The notes: generated from the letters alone by a model not told the origin. Shown: positions 28,331 through 36,743, numbered from the stretch's first letter. The stretch: 64,000 bases of DNA from Duganella sp. CF402 (GCF_900109645.1 NZ_FOBG01000002.1:744001-808000), one strand, 5' to 3'. A program made the numbers and translations.

Positions 28331-29875
28331 TTAAACGGGCACGGACTCGGCGGCGCTGCGCCGCGCGAAGCCCATGTTAATCGCCAGCACCTCGGCGACC
28401 GCGATAAATTGTTCCAGCACATGGGCGGCGGGCCGCTGCGGCAGCGCCAGCTCCACCACGCCGAGCAGGCGCGCTTGCAGCAGCACCGGCGCCAGCAGCA
28501 AGGCGGCCGGCCGGCTCTCGCCCAGGCCGGACTGGATAGTCCACGAGGCGGCGCTGGCCGCAGTATCGACCACGCGCGCCTGGCGTTCCAGCGCGCACTG
28601 CCCCAGCAAGCCCTCGCCGAGCGCGAGGCTGGCCGGCGCGCGGGCATCGGCAAACGAGCCGGCCAGCCGCAGCGGCGCGCCGTCGCCCGCAGCGGTGTAC
28701 ACCACGCCTTGCAGCGCGCCGAATAGCTGGTGGCACTCGCTCAGGAACGCCCGCACCAGGGCATCCGGACCATCGGCCTGCTGCATGCGCAGCGCCGCTT
28801 GTGCCAGTTGCATTTTGCGCTCGGCGCGCGCGGCCTGCTCGTTCGCCATCTGCTCGATCTGGAACGAGGCCTGGCGCTGCGCCGCCTTGCCAGCCAGTGC
28901 CCGCCACAACAGGCGCACCAGCAACAGCGCCGCGATGCCGGCCAGCAGCCCGTCGCGCACTGCGGTGCCGATCGTCACCGTCTTGGACAAGTCCTCGATC
29001 AGTACCAGTTGCCATACGCCGGCCGGGTCGTTCCACGCGACCGGTGCAGCGGCCATTGCGCTGCGCACGCCGTCCACGCGCGCAATGCCGGTGCCGACCG
29101 TAAAAGGCAAGCTGTGCGGCGTGCGCGTCTCAAACTGGCGGCCGAACTGGCGCAACGCGCGGATGTCCCGGATGCGTTGCTGGGTAACCGGACCGGAGAG
29201 CTGCCCCTGCCACTCCCGGTTGGTGCTGGCAAACACCACGCCCTGCGGCGACAGCAGCAAGGCGGTCTTGCCGCTGGCCGCCAGCAGATTGTCGACACGG
29301 TCCATGCCGGTACGCGCCACCACCGCGCCGACCGGCGCGCCGGTGCGCAACTGACCAGCGAAGATGGGAGAAGAAAAATACAGGGTACGCTCATCGCGCG
29401 ACAGGCTGACGGCGGCGTACACATTGTCGCTGCCGCGCATAGCAGTTTGAAAGTAAGGACGGAAGCCGATCTGCAATCCGGTAGACGGCTTGCCGCTATC
29501 GTCCCACGATGAAGACACCACGCCATCACGGTTGACCACGAACACGGATTGCGCATGGTAAGACTGTGCCACGCTGTTCAACAGCGCCTGGACTGCAGGA
29601 CTATTCGGCTCGGCCAAGCCCTGGCTCTCCTGTTTGATGACAGGCTCTATCAGGCCCAGCAGGGAAATGGCGCCCATCAGGTTGCCATCGAGCGTCAGCG
29701 ACATGGCTTCGATCGCATGGCGCTGCAGGACATCTTCCAGCAAATCCTGGCGATCCAGCTCGCGCGCCGCTTGGCTGCATAGCCCGGCCAGCGCGCCCAC
29801 GAACACCGCGCTGGTCACTGCGATGGTCCATCCCCAACGTGGATGGCGGACCATCACTTCCACGGTCAGAGTCAT
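28331..29875 (-). CDS. Membrane sensor protein with Cache-like and GAF-like domains, no kinase domain
   Basis: This 514-residue protein has TM1 (about 12-32) and a periplasmic Cache/dCache-like domain with QSVFVVNRDGVVSSSWDD, GFRPYFQTAMRG and YFSSPIF (about 45-290). TM2 lies at about 295-315 (DGLLAGIAALLLVRLLW), then a coiled coil and a C-terminal GAF-like domain with GEGLLGQCALERQARVVD. The GAF part resembles the GAF of the downstream kinase (GEGLVGQCVLEHMPMI). There is no histidine-kinase, GGDEF or methyl-accepting domain, so it must act through its neighbour. AAGGAG is 5 bases before the ATG at 29875; a longer frame to 30346 is antisense to the DUF2147 gene and rejected. Confidence 0.78.
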   Translation of the reverse strand: MTLTVEVMVRHPRWGWTIAVTSAVFVGALAGLCSQAARELDRQDLLEDVLQRHAIEAMSLTLDGNLMGAISLLGLIEPVIKQESQGLAEPNSPAVQALLNSVAQSYHAQSVFVVNRDGVVSSSWDDSGKPSTGLQIGFRPYFQTAMRGSDNVYAAVSLSRDERTLYFSSPIFAGQLRTGAPVGAVVARTGMDRVDNLLAASGKTALLLSPQGVVFASTNREWQGQLSGPVTQQRIRDIRALRQFGRQFETRTPHSLPFTVGTGIARVDGVRSAMAAAPVAWNDPAGVWQLVLIEDLSKTVTIGTAVRDGLLAGIAALLLVRLLWRALAGKAAQRQASFQIEQMANEQAARAERKMQLAQAALRMQQADGPDALVRAFLSECHQLFGALQGVVYTAAGDGAPLRLAGSFADARAPASLALGEGLLGQCALERQARVVDTAASAASWTIQSGLGESRPAALLLAPVLLQARLLGVVELALPQRPAAHVLEQFIAVAEVLAINMGFARRSAAESVPV

Positions 29876-29979
29876 CCCCACTCCTTGGCTATGCCTATTT
29901 CCTAACGATATCAGTAAGCATAGCCAAATAGCAACGAATTTTGGACGATAGCCTCTAATCGGCGGCAGCGCCCAGTTCG

Positions 29980-29985
29980 TATAAT
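29980..29985 (+). promoter_or_regulatory. Candidate -10 element of the DUF2147 gene
   Basis: A perfect TATAAT lies 32 bases before the ATG in the divergent spacer. No convincing -35 hexamer is visible. Confidence 0.4.
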
Positions 29986-30017
29986 GGCCCACACAAAAAA
30001 ACCTCACGGAGACAAAA

Positions 30018-30458
30018 ATGAAATTCCTCGCCTTGATTGCCGCAGCCGCCCTGAGCATCGCCCCGGCCTTCGCCCAAAGCAACTCGCCAGCCGGCCTGTG
30101 GAAAAACATCGATGATGAAACCGGCAAACCGAAAGCGCTGATCCGCATCACCGAAAGCAACGGCGTGCTGACCGGCCAGATCGAAAAACTGTTCCGCGAC
30201 GCCAACGAAGACCAGAATCCGAAGTGCGAAAAGTGCAGCGACGCGCGCAAGGACCAGCCCATCCTCGGCATGACCATCCTGTCCAACCTGAAGAAGGATG
30301 GCGACGAATACACCGGCGGCGAAATCCTCGACCCGAATAACGGCAAGGTCTACAAAAGCAAGCTGCACCTGGCCGACGGCGGCAAGAAGCTGAGCGTGCG
30401 CGGCTACATCGGCGTGCCGATGCTTGGCCGTTCGCAGACCTGGGTCCGCGAGCAGTAA
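30018..30458 (+). CDS. DUF2147 domain exported protein
   Basis: This 146-residue protein has a cleavable signal peptide (MKFLALIAAAALSIAPAFAQ). A small beta-rich DUF2147 domain follows, with SPAGLWKNIDDETGKPKALIRI near the N-terminus and VRGYIGVPMLGRSQTWVR at the end. Two Cys pairs (KCEKCSD) could form a disulfide. The family is periplasmic and of unknown biochemical function. It is a single-gene unit bounded by a candidate promoter and a strong terminator. Confidence 0.9.
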   Translation: MKFLALIAAAALSIAPAFAQSNSPAGLWKNIDDETGKPKALIRITESNGVLTGQIEKLFRDANEDQNPKCEKCSDARKDQPILGMTILSNLKKDGDEYTGGEILDPNNGKVYKSKLHLADGGKKLSVRGYIGVPMLGRSQTWVREQ

Positions 30459-30478
30459 CTTTCTGTCCTGCCAACAAC

Positions 30479-30508
30479 AAAAGCCAGCTTGATGCTGGCT
30501 TTTTTATT
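30479..30508 (+). terminator. Rho-independent terminator after the DUF2147 gene
   Basis: AAAAGCCAGC (30479-30488) pairs with GCTGGCTTTT (30494-30503) across a 5-base loop and runs into a T-rich tail. Confidence 0.9.
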
Positions 30509-30566
30509 GACGAAATAGTATTTTCAAATAGATAATTGATTGAAAATAAACTTCACCAAGGACAAC

Positions 30567-31262
30567 ATGCAATTCATTAAAGCATCACTCGCAGTCATCA
30601 GCGCACTGGCGCTGGGCTCGGCACATGCGGAAATCGTTACCTACGACTTCACCGCGACCATCTCCAACATCTTCCAGTTTGACCCCAACCTGCCACTGCT
30701 GACCGACTCGATCGACGTCCTCGGCAGCACGATACACACTTCCGAGACTGTGCATGGCACCATCAGCTATGACACCTCAGCACCGGTCTGGGTGATCCAG
30801 AAGCGAGTGCCCATGCCTCTTGTCTTCTACAAGGATATGGGCAGCATGACACTGACGTTCGAGGGCGGCTTGCATTTCGACTCGTCCACCATTGCGGAAA
30901 CGCCACAGATGTCCGTCGGCGATAACAGCACGACCTACCGCGGCGCCGACACTTTCGGCTTTTCCACGGCCTCGCGCATTACGCCGGAGCAGAACGCGAC
31001 CCTGTTCCTAGTTGATCGGTCCGGCACCGCTTTCGATAGCTCCACCTTGCCTGGCAATCTCGATCTGAGCCGCTTCAGTCAACGCACCCTGTACTATTAC
31101 TATGGTGCCGACGAGCAGGCCATTGAAGTAGACGCCACCATCACGTCGCTCCAGCTGCGGTCCGCAGTGCCAGAACCTGACACTTACCTGATGATGGCCG
31201 GCGGCCTTGGCCTGCTGGCATGGCGCCGCCGTCACGCACTCAAACAGCGCGCTACTGCTTGA
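30567..31262 (+). CDS. PEP-CTERM sorting domain protein
   Basis: This 231-residue secreted protein starts at the ATG at 30567, preceded by AAGGA; an upstream in-frame TTG at 30540 is less likely. It has a signal peptide ending SAHA, then EIVTYDFTATI. The body includes VHGTISYDTS, and the C-terminus is VPEPDTYLMMAGGLGLLAWRRR. The framework positions (AEIV..DFTA.I, HG...YDTS, ATI.SL...SAVPEP) are shared with the protein at 19148-19843, and both are 231 residues, indicating paralogy. Function unknown; export and exosortase processing are expected. Its 3' end overlaps the convergent ThuA gene by 11 bases. Confidence 0.88.
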   Translation: MQFIKASLAVISALALGSAHAEIVTYDFTATISNIFQFDPNLPLLTDSIDVLGSTIHTSETVHGTISYDTSAPVWVIQKRVPMPLVFYKDMGSMTLTFEGGLHFDSSTIAETPQMSVGDNSTTYRGADTFGFSTASRITPEQNATLFLVDRSGTAFDSSTLPGNLDLSRFSQRTLYYYYGADEQAIEVDATITSLQLRSAVPEPDTYLMMAGGLGLLAWRRRHALKQRATA

Positions 31263-32013
31263 TGCCTTTACCGGTGGCAGTCCAGTAGATGCCGCCCATC
31301 AAATGGGCAAGGTACTGCGGATCGCGGTACATATTGCCGTCGTGCCCGAGGGCCGTGACGAATACGCGGCCTTTCTCCGCGTAGTGATACCAGCTCAGCG
31401 GGTGATCTTTGCCCATGCCATGTGATACCTGCCCCGGCCAGATCTTGGTCGGGTCGTAGCTGCTCTCGTCCACGTTCAGCACCGGATTGATCTTCACCTG
31501 ATACGGATTGTCGAACACATAGAACTCGTCGCTCCAGATCCAGTGGTCCGGCAAGCCAAACGCGGCGGGGAATTTGCTGTCGACCACATCGACCACGCCA
31601 GTCTGCAGCATCGGGTGATTGCCGGTGTGGCGGCCGATCAGCTTTTCGTACCAAGGCCAAGTGTTGGCCGGAATGATCAGCGAGCGGTGCACCAGCATGG
31701 CGTTGCCGCCGGCCTTCATGTAATCCTCGAACTTCTTGCGGCGCGCTTCGTTGAGCTCTTCCGGCGGCGTGTTCAGGAACATCACGGCAGCGTATTGCGA
31801 CAGGTCACCGTCGAACGTTTCGGGCTTGTTGGTGTAGGTCATCTCGAATGCATGCAGCTTGCCCAGCCGCTCAAAACTCTCGCGCGCGATGGGGATGTAT
31901 TCGTAGTGGTACTTGCTCGGCATGGCCAGCACCAGGATTTTGTACTGCGTATCGGCCCACGCACTGGACACCATCATCAACCCGGCCGCAGCGGCCAGCA
32001 CCAGTTTCTTCAT
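31252..32013 (-). CDS. ThuA-like domain exported protein
   Basis: This 253-residue protein has a signal peptide (MKKLVLAAAAGLMMVSSAWA). The ThuA/class I glutamine-amidotransferase-like fold contains YKILVLAMPSKYHYEYIP, AVMFLNTPPEEL, GGNAMLVHRSLI, HPMLQTGVVDVV and GRVFVTALGHDGNMY. ThuA-like domains are found in trehalose and other sugar catabolism, but their reaction is not well defined. GGAGGGG precedes the ATG at 32013; a TTG four codons upstream is less likely. Confidence 0.85.
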   Translation of the reverse strand: MKKLVLAAAAGLMMVSSAWADTQYKILVLAMPSKYHYEYIPIARESFERLGKLHAFEMTYTNKPETFDGDLSQYAAVMFLNTPPEELNEARRKKFEDYMKAGGNAMLVHRSLIIPANTWPWYEKLIGRHTGNHPMLQTGVVDVVDSKFPAAFGLPDHWIWSDEFYVFDNPYQVKINPVLNVDESSYDPTKIWPGQVSHGMGKDHPLSWYHYAEKGRVFVTALGHDGNMYRDPQYLAHLMGGIYWTATGKGIKQ

Positions 32014-32084
32014 CGTCCCCTCCAATCAAAGTTAGCGCTATCATTTTTGTCATAGTCTAACCCAAGGTGATACGATTTGGCCAA

Positions 32085-32471
32085 ATGAAAATAATTCTCA
32101 ACGTCGTCGGTATTCTGGCTGTAGTGTTGGGCGTACTGGGCATCTTCCTGCCGCTGCTGCCGACCACGCCTTTCCTGCTGCTGGCCTCGGCCTGTTTCGC
32201 GCGCGCCTCGCCGACCATGCACGGCTGGCTGCGCAACAACCGCGTGTTCGGCAAATACCTGCGCGACTACGAAAATGGCGCCGGCATTCCCCTGCGCGGC
32301 AAGGTGTGGATCTTGATTTTCATGTGGGGCTCGATGAGCTACTCGCTGTGGCGCACCGACCATCTGTGGGTGCGTCTGCTGATCGTGCTGATCGGCGCCT
32401 GCGTCACCATCTACCTCACCCGCTTCGTGCCGACCATGCGTATTCCGCCAGCCCCTGCTGACGGCGAATGA
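32085..32471 (+). CDS. YbaN family (DUF454) inner-membrane protein
   Basis: This small membrane protein of 128 residues has an N-terminal hairpin of hydrophobic segments (NVVGILAVVLGVLGIFLPLLPTTPF, cut here only for description). The family signature LPLLPTTPFLLLA..CFARASP is followed by NNRVFGKYLRDYENG and two more hydrophobic helices (about 75-115). The start is set at the ATG; a GTG at 32067 would add six residues. Function unknown. The last 56 bases overlap the 3' end of the convergent LysR gene. Confidence 0.85.
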   Translation: MKIILNVVGILAVVLGVLGIFLPLLPTTPFLLLASACFARASPTMHGWLRNNRVFGKYLRDYENGAGIPLRGKVWILIFMWGSMSYSLWRTDHLWVRLLIVLIGACVTIYLTRFVPTMRIPPAPADGE

Positions 32472-33342
32472 TGTTCATCAGCGTGCGCAGCGCCGGATGC
32501 TTGTGGCGCCGGCTGCTGTAGTACATGTGGAATGGCGCGCCCTTGGCCGCATGCTCGGCCAGCACGATGCGCAGGCTGCCCTGCTTCAGTTCATCAGCGA
32601 TGCGCGCTTCCAGCAGATAGGCCAGGCCCATACCGGCCTTGGCGGCGGCGATGGTGGTGGCGGTATCGTTGATGGTGATCGCGCCCGGCACGCGCAGCCG
32701 GCGTCCCCGGCTGATTTCCCATTTGTAGCTGGAGTTATCACCGAGCAGCAGCTGCAAGCAGGTGTGCTGCGCCAGATCATCCGGATGCCTGAGCGGCTCG
32801 CGCGCATCGAGATAGGACGGCGCGGCCGCAATCACCCACCGCTGCGTTTTACTGAGCGGCACGGCGATCATATCCTCCGGCACGTAGTGGCCGTAACGGA
32901 TGCCGGCGTCGTAGCCTTCCGCGACGATATCGATAGGCCGGTCCTCCACCACCACCGTTAGCCGCACCTCCGGACACTGGCGCGCGAATTCAGGCAGCGC
33001 CGGTGCGATGAGTAAATGCGCCGCATCGGAAAATACGTTAAGCCGCAGCTCGCCAAAGCGGCCGCTGCCGGGCGCGTCCAGCCCGGCCAGCGCATCGCCG
33101 ATCTTGTCGAAACCTTCCTCGATGCGCAGCGCCAGCTCGCGGCCCACATCGGTGGGCGACACGGCGCGACTGGAACGGTTGAGCAGCTTGGCGCCCAACC
33201 GCTCCTCCAGCCTGCGCATGGCATGGCTGATCGCCGACGGCGTCAGTCCCAGTTGAATGGCAGCGCCCTTGAAACTGCCGCTGCGCATGATGGTGAGGAA
33301 AATCCTCAGGTCGGCAAGGTCGACGCGGTCGAAAATAGACAT
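32416..33342 (-). CDS. LysR family transcriptional regulator
   Basis: This 308-residue protein has an N-terminal winged HTH (DLRIFLTIMRSGSFKGAAIQLGLTPSAISHAMRRLEERLGAKLLNRSS) and a C-terminal periplasmic-binding-type effector domain from about residue 90. It is divergent from an aldo/keto reductase gene and probably controls it. Two T-N11-A boxes lie in the 92-base spacer, one overlapping this gene's own start codon, which suggests autoregulation. Confidence 0.93.
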   Translation of the reverse strand: MSIFDRVDLADLRIFLTIMRSGSFKGAAIQLGLTPSAISHAMRRLEERLGAKLLNRSSRAVSPTDVGRELALRIEEGFDKIGDALAGLDAPGSGRFGELRLNVFSDAAHLLIAPALPEFARQCPEVRLTVVVEDRPIDIVAEGYDAGIRYGHYVPEDMIAVPLSKTQRWVIAAAPSYLDAREPLRHPDDLAQHTCLQLLLGDNSSYKWEISRGRRLRVPGAITINDTATTIAAAKAGMGLAYLLEARIADELKQGSLRIVLAEHAAKGAPFHMYYSSRRHKHPALRTLMNIIRRQQGLAEYAWSARSG

Positions 33343-33376
33343 GAATAGTGTTCAATCTTACGATGAATAAAGTTCA
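33342..33376. promoter_or_regulatory. Paired LysR boxes (TGAA-N5-TTCA) in the LysR/aldo-keto reductase spacer
   Basis: TGAATAGTGTTCA at 33342-33354 and TGAATAAAGTTCA at 33364-33376 are both T-N11-A dyads. They are 22 bases apart, about two helical turns. They lie inside a 17-base direct repeat with two mismatches. The second box ends 24 bases before a TATAAC hexamer (33401-33406) for the reductase gene, a usual activator position. Confidence 0.7.
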
Positions 33377-33434
33377 ATCACAGATGCTACCACGCAGTGC
33401 TATAACTACGCTCTTTGAACCATCGGGCAGAATC

Positions 33435-34421
33435 ATGAAACAGAACGTATTCGGACGTACCGGCAGCGCCGTATCGGAAATTGGCTTTGGCGCCTGGGCC
33501 ATCGGCGGCGCCTGGGGCGACGTGAGCAAGGACGACGCCAAGGCGGCGCTGCATGCGGCGCTCGATTCCGGCGTCACCTTCCTCGACACCGCCGATGTCT
33601 ACGGCGACGGCCGCTCGGAGCAGCTGATTGCGGAAGTGCTGAAGGAACGCGGCGGTGAAAAACCCTACGTCGCCACCAAGCTCGGCCGCCGCCTGTCGCC
33701 GCACGTGGCGGAAGGCTACAGCAAGCAGAACCTGACCGCCTTCGTCGACCGCTCGCTGACCAACCTGCAGACCGACTGCCTGGATCTGGTGCAGCTGCAT
33801 TGCCCGCCGCCAGCCGTCTACTACCAGCAGGAAGTGTTCGGCCACATGGACGATCTGGTGAAAGCCGGCAAAATCCGCCACTACGGCGTGTCGGTGGAAA
33901 AAGTGGAAGAAGCGCTGAAAGCCATCGAATACCCGAACGTGCAGTCGATCCAGATCATCTACAACATCTTCCGCCAGCGCCCTGCCGCGCTGTTTTTCGC
34001 GGAGGCGAAAAAGCGCCAGGTCGGCGTGATCGCGCGCGTGCCGCTGTCGTCGGGCCTGTTGACCGGCAAGATGAGTGCAAACACCGCCTTCGCCGCCGAC
34101 GACCACCGCGCCTTCAACCGCAACGGCGAAGCATTCGACAAGGGCGAAACCTTCTCCGGCGTGCCGTATGACGTGGCGCTGGAAGTAGTGGAAGAAATCC
34201 GCAAGCTGGTGCCGGCCAATGCCAGCATGGCGGAATTCGCGCTGCGCTGGATCCTGATGGAAGATGCCGTCAGCACCGTGATTCCAGGCGCGCGCAATGC
34301 GGCGCAAGCGCAAGCCAACAGCCGCGCCAGCGCGCTGCCGGCCCTGCCGGCGGAAACGATGGCCGCACTGCGCGAGATCTACCGCAACCGCATCGCGCAG
34401 TACGTCCATCACAGCTGGTAA
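33435..34421 (+). CDS. Aldo/keto reductase
   Basis: This 328-residue NADPH-dependent TIM barrel has the catalytic Asp and Tyr in FLDTADVYGDGRSE, and Lys in YVATKLG. The usual active-site His is in LDLVQLHCPPP, and cofactor-binding elements near the end include STVIPGARNAAQAQAN. Beginning at MKQNVFGRTG gives the normal family N-terminus. The substrate is unknown; the divergent LysR gene and its boxes suggest inducible expression. The stop abuts that of the convergent YaiI gene. Confidence 0.9.
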   Translation: MKQNVFGRTGSAVSEIGFGAWAIGGAWGDVSKDDAKAALHAALDSGVTFLDTADVYGDGRSEQLIAEVLKERGGEKPYVATKLGRRLSPHVAEGYSKQNLTAFVDRSLTNLQTDCLDLVQLHCPPPAVYYQQEVFGHMDDLVKAGKIRHYGVSVEKVEEALKAIEYPNVQSIQIIYNIFRQRPAALFFAEAKKRQVGVIARVPLSSGLLTGKMSANTAFAADDHRAFNRNGEAFDKGETFSGVPYDVALEVVEEIRKLVPANASMAEFALRWILMEDAVSTVIPGARNAAQAQANSRASALPALPAETMAALREIYRNRIAQYVHHSW

Positions 34422-34877
34422 TTACGTTCGTGGCTTGTGCCGGGCCAGGTGCCGGTCCAGGCTATTGGCGAAATTCTGGCGGTCCGACTGGCTGAAGGCG
34501 GCCGGGCCGCCGGTGTCGACGCCGCTGCCACGCAGTTCGTCCATGAAGGCGCGCATGGTCAGCATTTGCGCGATGTTGTCGTTGGTGTAGAACTCGCCGC
34601 GCGGATTCAGGGCGTAGCCGCCCTTCTTCAATACGTCCGATGCCAGCGGGATGTCGCCGGTAACCACCAGATCGCCCGGCTCCAGCAGGCGCACGATTTC
34701 CTGGTCCGCCACGTCGGCGCCGGACGGTACTTGCACTGAGCGGATGAAACGCGACGGCGGCACGCGCAGCAATTGGTTGGCCACCAGCGTGACCTGCATC
34801 TGCATGCGCTCCGCCACGCGGTAGAGGATTTCCTTGATGACGGCAGGACAGGCGTCGGCATCGACCCAGATCTGCAT
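34422..34877 (-). CDS. YaiI/YqxD family protein (DUF188)
   Basis: This 151-residue protein has the PIN-like nuclease fold of the DUF188 family: IWVDADACPAVIKEIL at the N-terminus, SGADVADQEIV, GDLVVTGDIPLA and GEFYTNDNIAQML. Conserved acidic residues suggest metal binding, but no activity is established. The ATG overlaps the ruvB stop (TGATG), so translation is probably coupled to ruvB. Confidence 0.9.
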   Translation of the reverse strand: MQIWVDADACPAVIKEILYRVAERMQMQVTLVANQLLRVPPSRFIRSVQVPSGADVADQEIVRLLEPGDLVVTGDIPLASDVLKKGGYALNPRGEFYTNDNIAQMLTMRAFMDELRGSGVDTGGPAAFSQSDRQNFANSLDRHLARHKPRT

Positions 34878-35932
34878 CACAGCTCCCACAATTCGCCGTT
34901 GGGATTGGTGCGCGGCGGGTTGACGCCGAAGTGTTTATAGGCGGCCGGCGTGGCCACGCGGCCGCGCGGCGTGCGTTGCAGGAAGCCTTGCTGGATCAGG
35001 TACGGTTCCAACACGTCTTCAATCGTGTCGGCCGCTTCGCCGATGGCGGCCGCCAGGTTGCCGATGCCGACCGGGCCGCCGCCGAATTTGTACAGCACCG
35101 CTTCCAGCAGCTTGCGGTCCATGACGTCGAAGCCGACCGTGTCCACGTCCAGCATCACCAGCGCGGCGTCGGCCACGGACTTGGTGATTTCGCCGTTGCT
35201 CTTCACTTCCGCGTAGTCGCGCACACGGCGCAGCAGGCGGTTGGCGATACGCGGCGTGCCGCGCGCGCGGCGGGCGATTTCGTGCGCGCCTTCCGGATCG
35301 ATGGCCGCTTTCAGCAGCGCGGCGCTGCGGGTCACGATTTGCGTCAGTTCAGCGGTGTTGTAGAACTCAAGACGGGCGACGATGCCGAAGCGGTCGCGCA
35401 GTGGATTGGTCAGCATGCCGGCGCGGGTGGTGGCGCCGACCAGCGTGAACGGCTGCAAGTCCAGCTTGACCGAACGCGCGGCCGGGCCTTCGCCGATCAT
35501 GATGTCGATCTGGTAGTCCTCCAAAGCCGGATACAGGATTTCTTCCACCACCGGCGACAGGCGGTGGATTTCATCGATGAACAGGACGTCGTTGGCTTCC
35601 AGGTTGGTCAGGATGGCGGCCAGGTCGCCCGGACGTTCCAGCACCGGGCCGGAGGTCTGGCGCAGGTTCACGCCCATCTCGCGCGCGATGATGTTGGCCA
35701 GCGTGGTCTTACCGAGGCCCGGAGGCCCGAACAGCAAGGTGTGATCCAGCGCTTCCTTGCGCTTGCGGGCGGCGGAAATGAAAATCTCCAGCTGATCGCG
35801 GATCTTGGCCTGCCCGACATATTCATCGAGATGCTTGGGGCGCAGGGCGCGTTCGATCGCCTCTTCATTGGGAGAGGACGGTGCCGCGTCGATGATGCGC
35901 TGCTCGGTGAAATTATCGGTCTGTATGCTCAT
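34877..35932 (-). CDS. ruvB: Holliday junction branch migration ATPase RuvB
   Basis: This 351-residue AAA+ motor drives branch migration with RuvA. It has Walker A GPPGLGKT at 69-76, Walker B with DEIH at 120-123, sensor 1 in GATTRAGML and a C-terminal winged helix (FLQRTPRGRVAT). Sequence and length are typical. It is separated from ruvA by a 188-bp repeat element instead of the usual short spacer. Confidence 0.98.
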   Translation of the reverse strand: MSIQTDNFTEQRIIDAAPSSPNEEAIERALRPKHLDEYVGQAKIRDQLEIFISAARKRKEALDHTLLFGPPGLGKTTLANIIAREMGVNLRQTSGPVLERPGDLAAILTNLEANDVLFIDEIHRLSPVVEEILYPALEDYQIDIMIGEGPAARSVKLDLQPFTLVGATTRAGMLTNPLRDRFGIVARLEFYNTAELTQIVTRSAALLKAAIDPEGAHEIARRARGTPRIANRLLRRVRDYAEVKSNGEITKSVADAALVMLDVDTVGFDVMDRKLLEAVLYKFGGGPVGIGNLAAAIGEAADTIEDVLEPYLIQQGFLQRTPRGRVATPAAYKHFGVNPPRTNPNGELWEL

Positions 35933-35959
35933 ACAGTTATTTTACCCTGCAAATACATC

Positions 35960-36147
35960 AATTCAGGGTCAGCTCTGTCATTTGGACACGCAGACATCAC
36001 CTTTGAGAAATCTCAATACCCTATTAGGTAGTTCAATTAGCTAGTTCCGCAGGGTGAGCTCTGTACATTCATCCGCCAAAAAATCGCGTCTTGATTAATA
36101 TCAAAGGTGCGCATCGCGTGTCTAAATGACAGAGCTGACCCTGAATT
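35960..36147. repeat. MITE/REP-like inverted-repeat element between ruvA and ruvB
   Basis: Terminal inverted repeats of 31 bases at 35960-35990 and 36117-36147 match at 30 positions. The core is CAGGGTCAGCTCTGTCATTT. A degenerate third copy in direct orientation lies at 36050-36069. A further inner pair, CACCTTTGA (35998-36006) and TCAAAGGTG (36101-36109), extends the dyad. There is no coding frame inside. The right arm overlaps the ruvA stop codon (36146-36148). Confidence 0.8.
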
Positions 36148-36724
36148 AGCCTTTGGAAAGGGCTTTGAGGGCTTGTTTGATGCCGTCGGAGACAGACGCA
36201 CCGGCGGGGACGGTTTTCAGCGCCAGCAGTGCTTCTTTGTCGGAGTAGCCCAGCGCCAGCAGGGCGTTGAGGATGTCGGATTTGGAGTCTGGGGCGGCAG
36301 CCGCGCCGCCTGCGCCAATCTCCGCACCCAGCTTGCCTTTCAGTTCCAGCAGCAGGCGCTCGGCGGTTTTTTTGCCGATGCCGGGGACTTTCACCAGTCG
36401 GCCGGCTTCTTGCAGCGTCACCGCCTGCGCCAGGTCGGCGATCGACATGCCGGACAAAATCGACAACGCAGTGCGCGCGCCCACGCCGGTGATTTTGATC
36501 AGTTGGCGGAACACGGCGCGCTCTTCGGCATTGCCGAAGCCGAACAGCAGGTGCGCGTCTTCGCGGATGGCCTGGTGGGTGAACAGCACCACTTTTTCGC
36601 CCACGCCCGGCAGGTTGTAGAAGGTGCTCATCGAGACGTCGACTTCGTAGCCGACGCCACCAACGTCCACCAGCAGTTGCGGCGGATTTTTTTCAAGCAG
36701 GATCCCGGAGAGACGTCCGATCAT
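36146..36724 (-). CDS. ruvA: Holliday junction branch migration protein RuvA
   Basis: This 192-residue protein has the OB-fold domain I (MIGRLSGILLEKNPPQLLVDVGGVGYEV), helix-hairpin-helix domain II (GVGARTALSILSG and PGIGKKTAERLLLELKGK) and the C-terminal RuvB-binding domain III (ALLALGYSDKEALLAL). It binds four-way junctions as a tetramer. It lies 19 bases after ruvC, and its TAA stop falls within the right arm of the adjoining repeat element. Confidence 0.97.
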   Translation of the reverse strand: MIGRLSGILLEKNPPQLLVDVGGVGYEVDVSMSTFYNLPGVGEKVVLFTHQAIREDAHLLFGFGNAEERAVFRQLIKITGVGARTALSILSGMSIADLAQAVTLQEAGRLVKVPGIGKKTAERLLLELKGKLGAEIGAGGAAAAPDSKSDILNALLALGYSDKEALLALKTVPAGASVSDGIKQALKALSKG

Positions 36725-36743
36725 TGTGTACCTTTAGAAGAAG

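Noticed and set aside
29876..30346. N-terminal extension of the membrane Cache/GAF-like protein
   Set aside because: It would be antisense to the DUF2147 gene and ignores the AAGGAG and membrane-signal start at 29875.
35933..36145. Possible small gene or transposase between ruvB and ruvA
   Set aside because: No credible frame with a ribosome-binding site; only the inverted-repeat structure is present.
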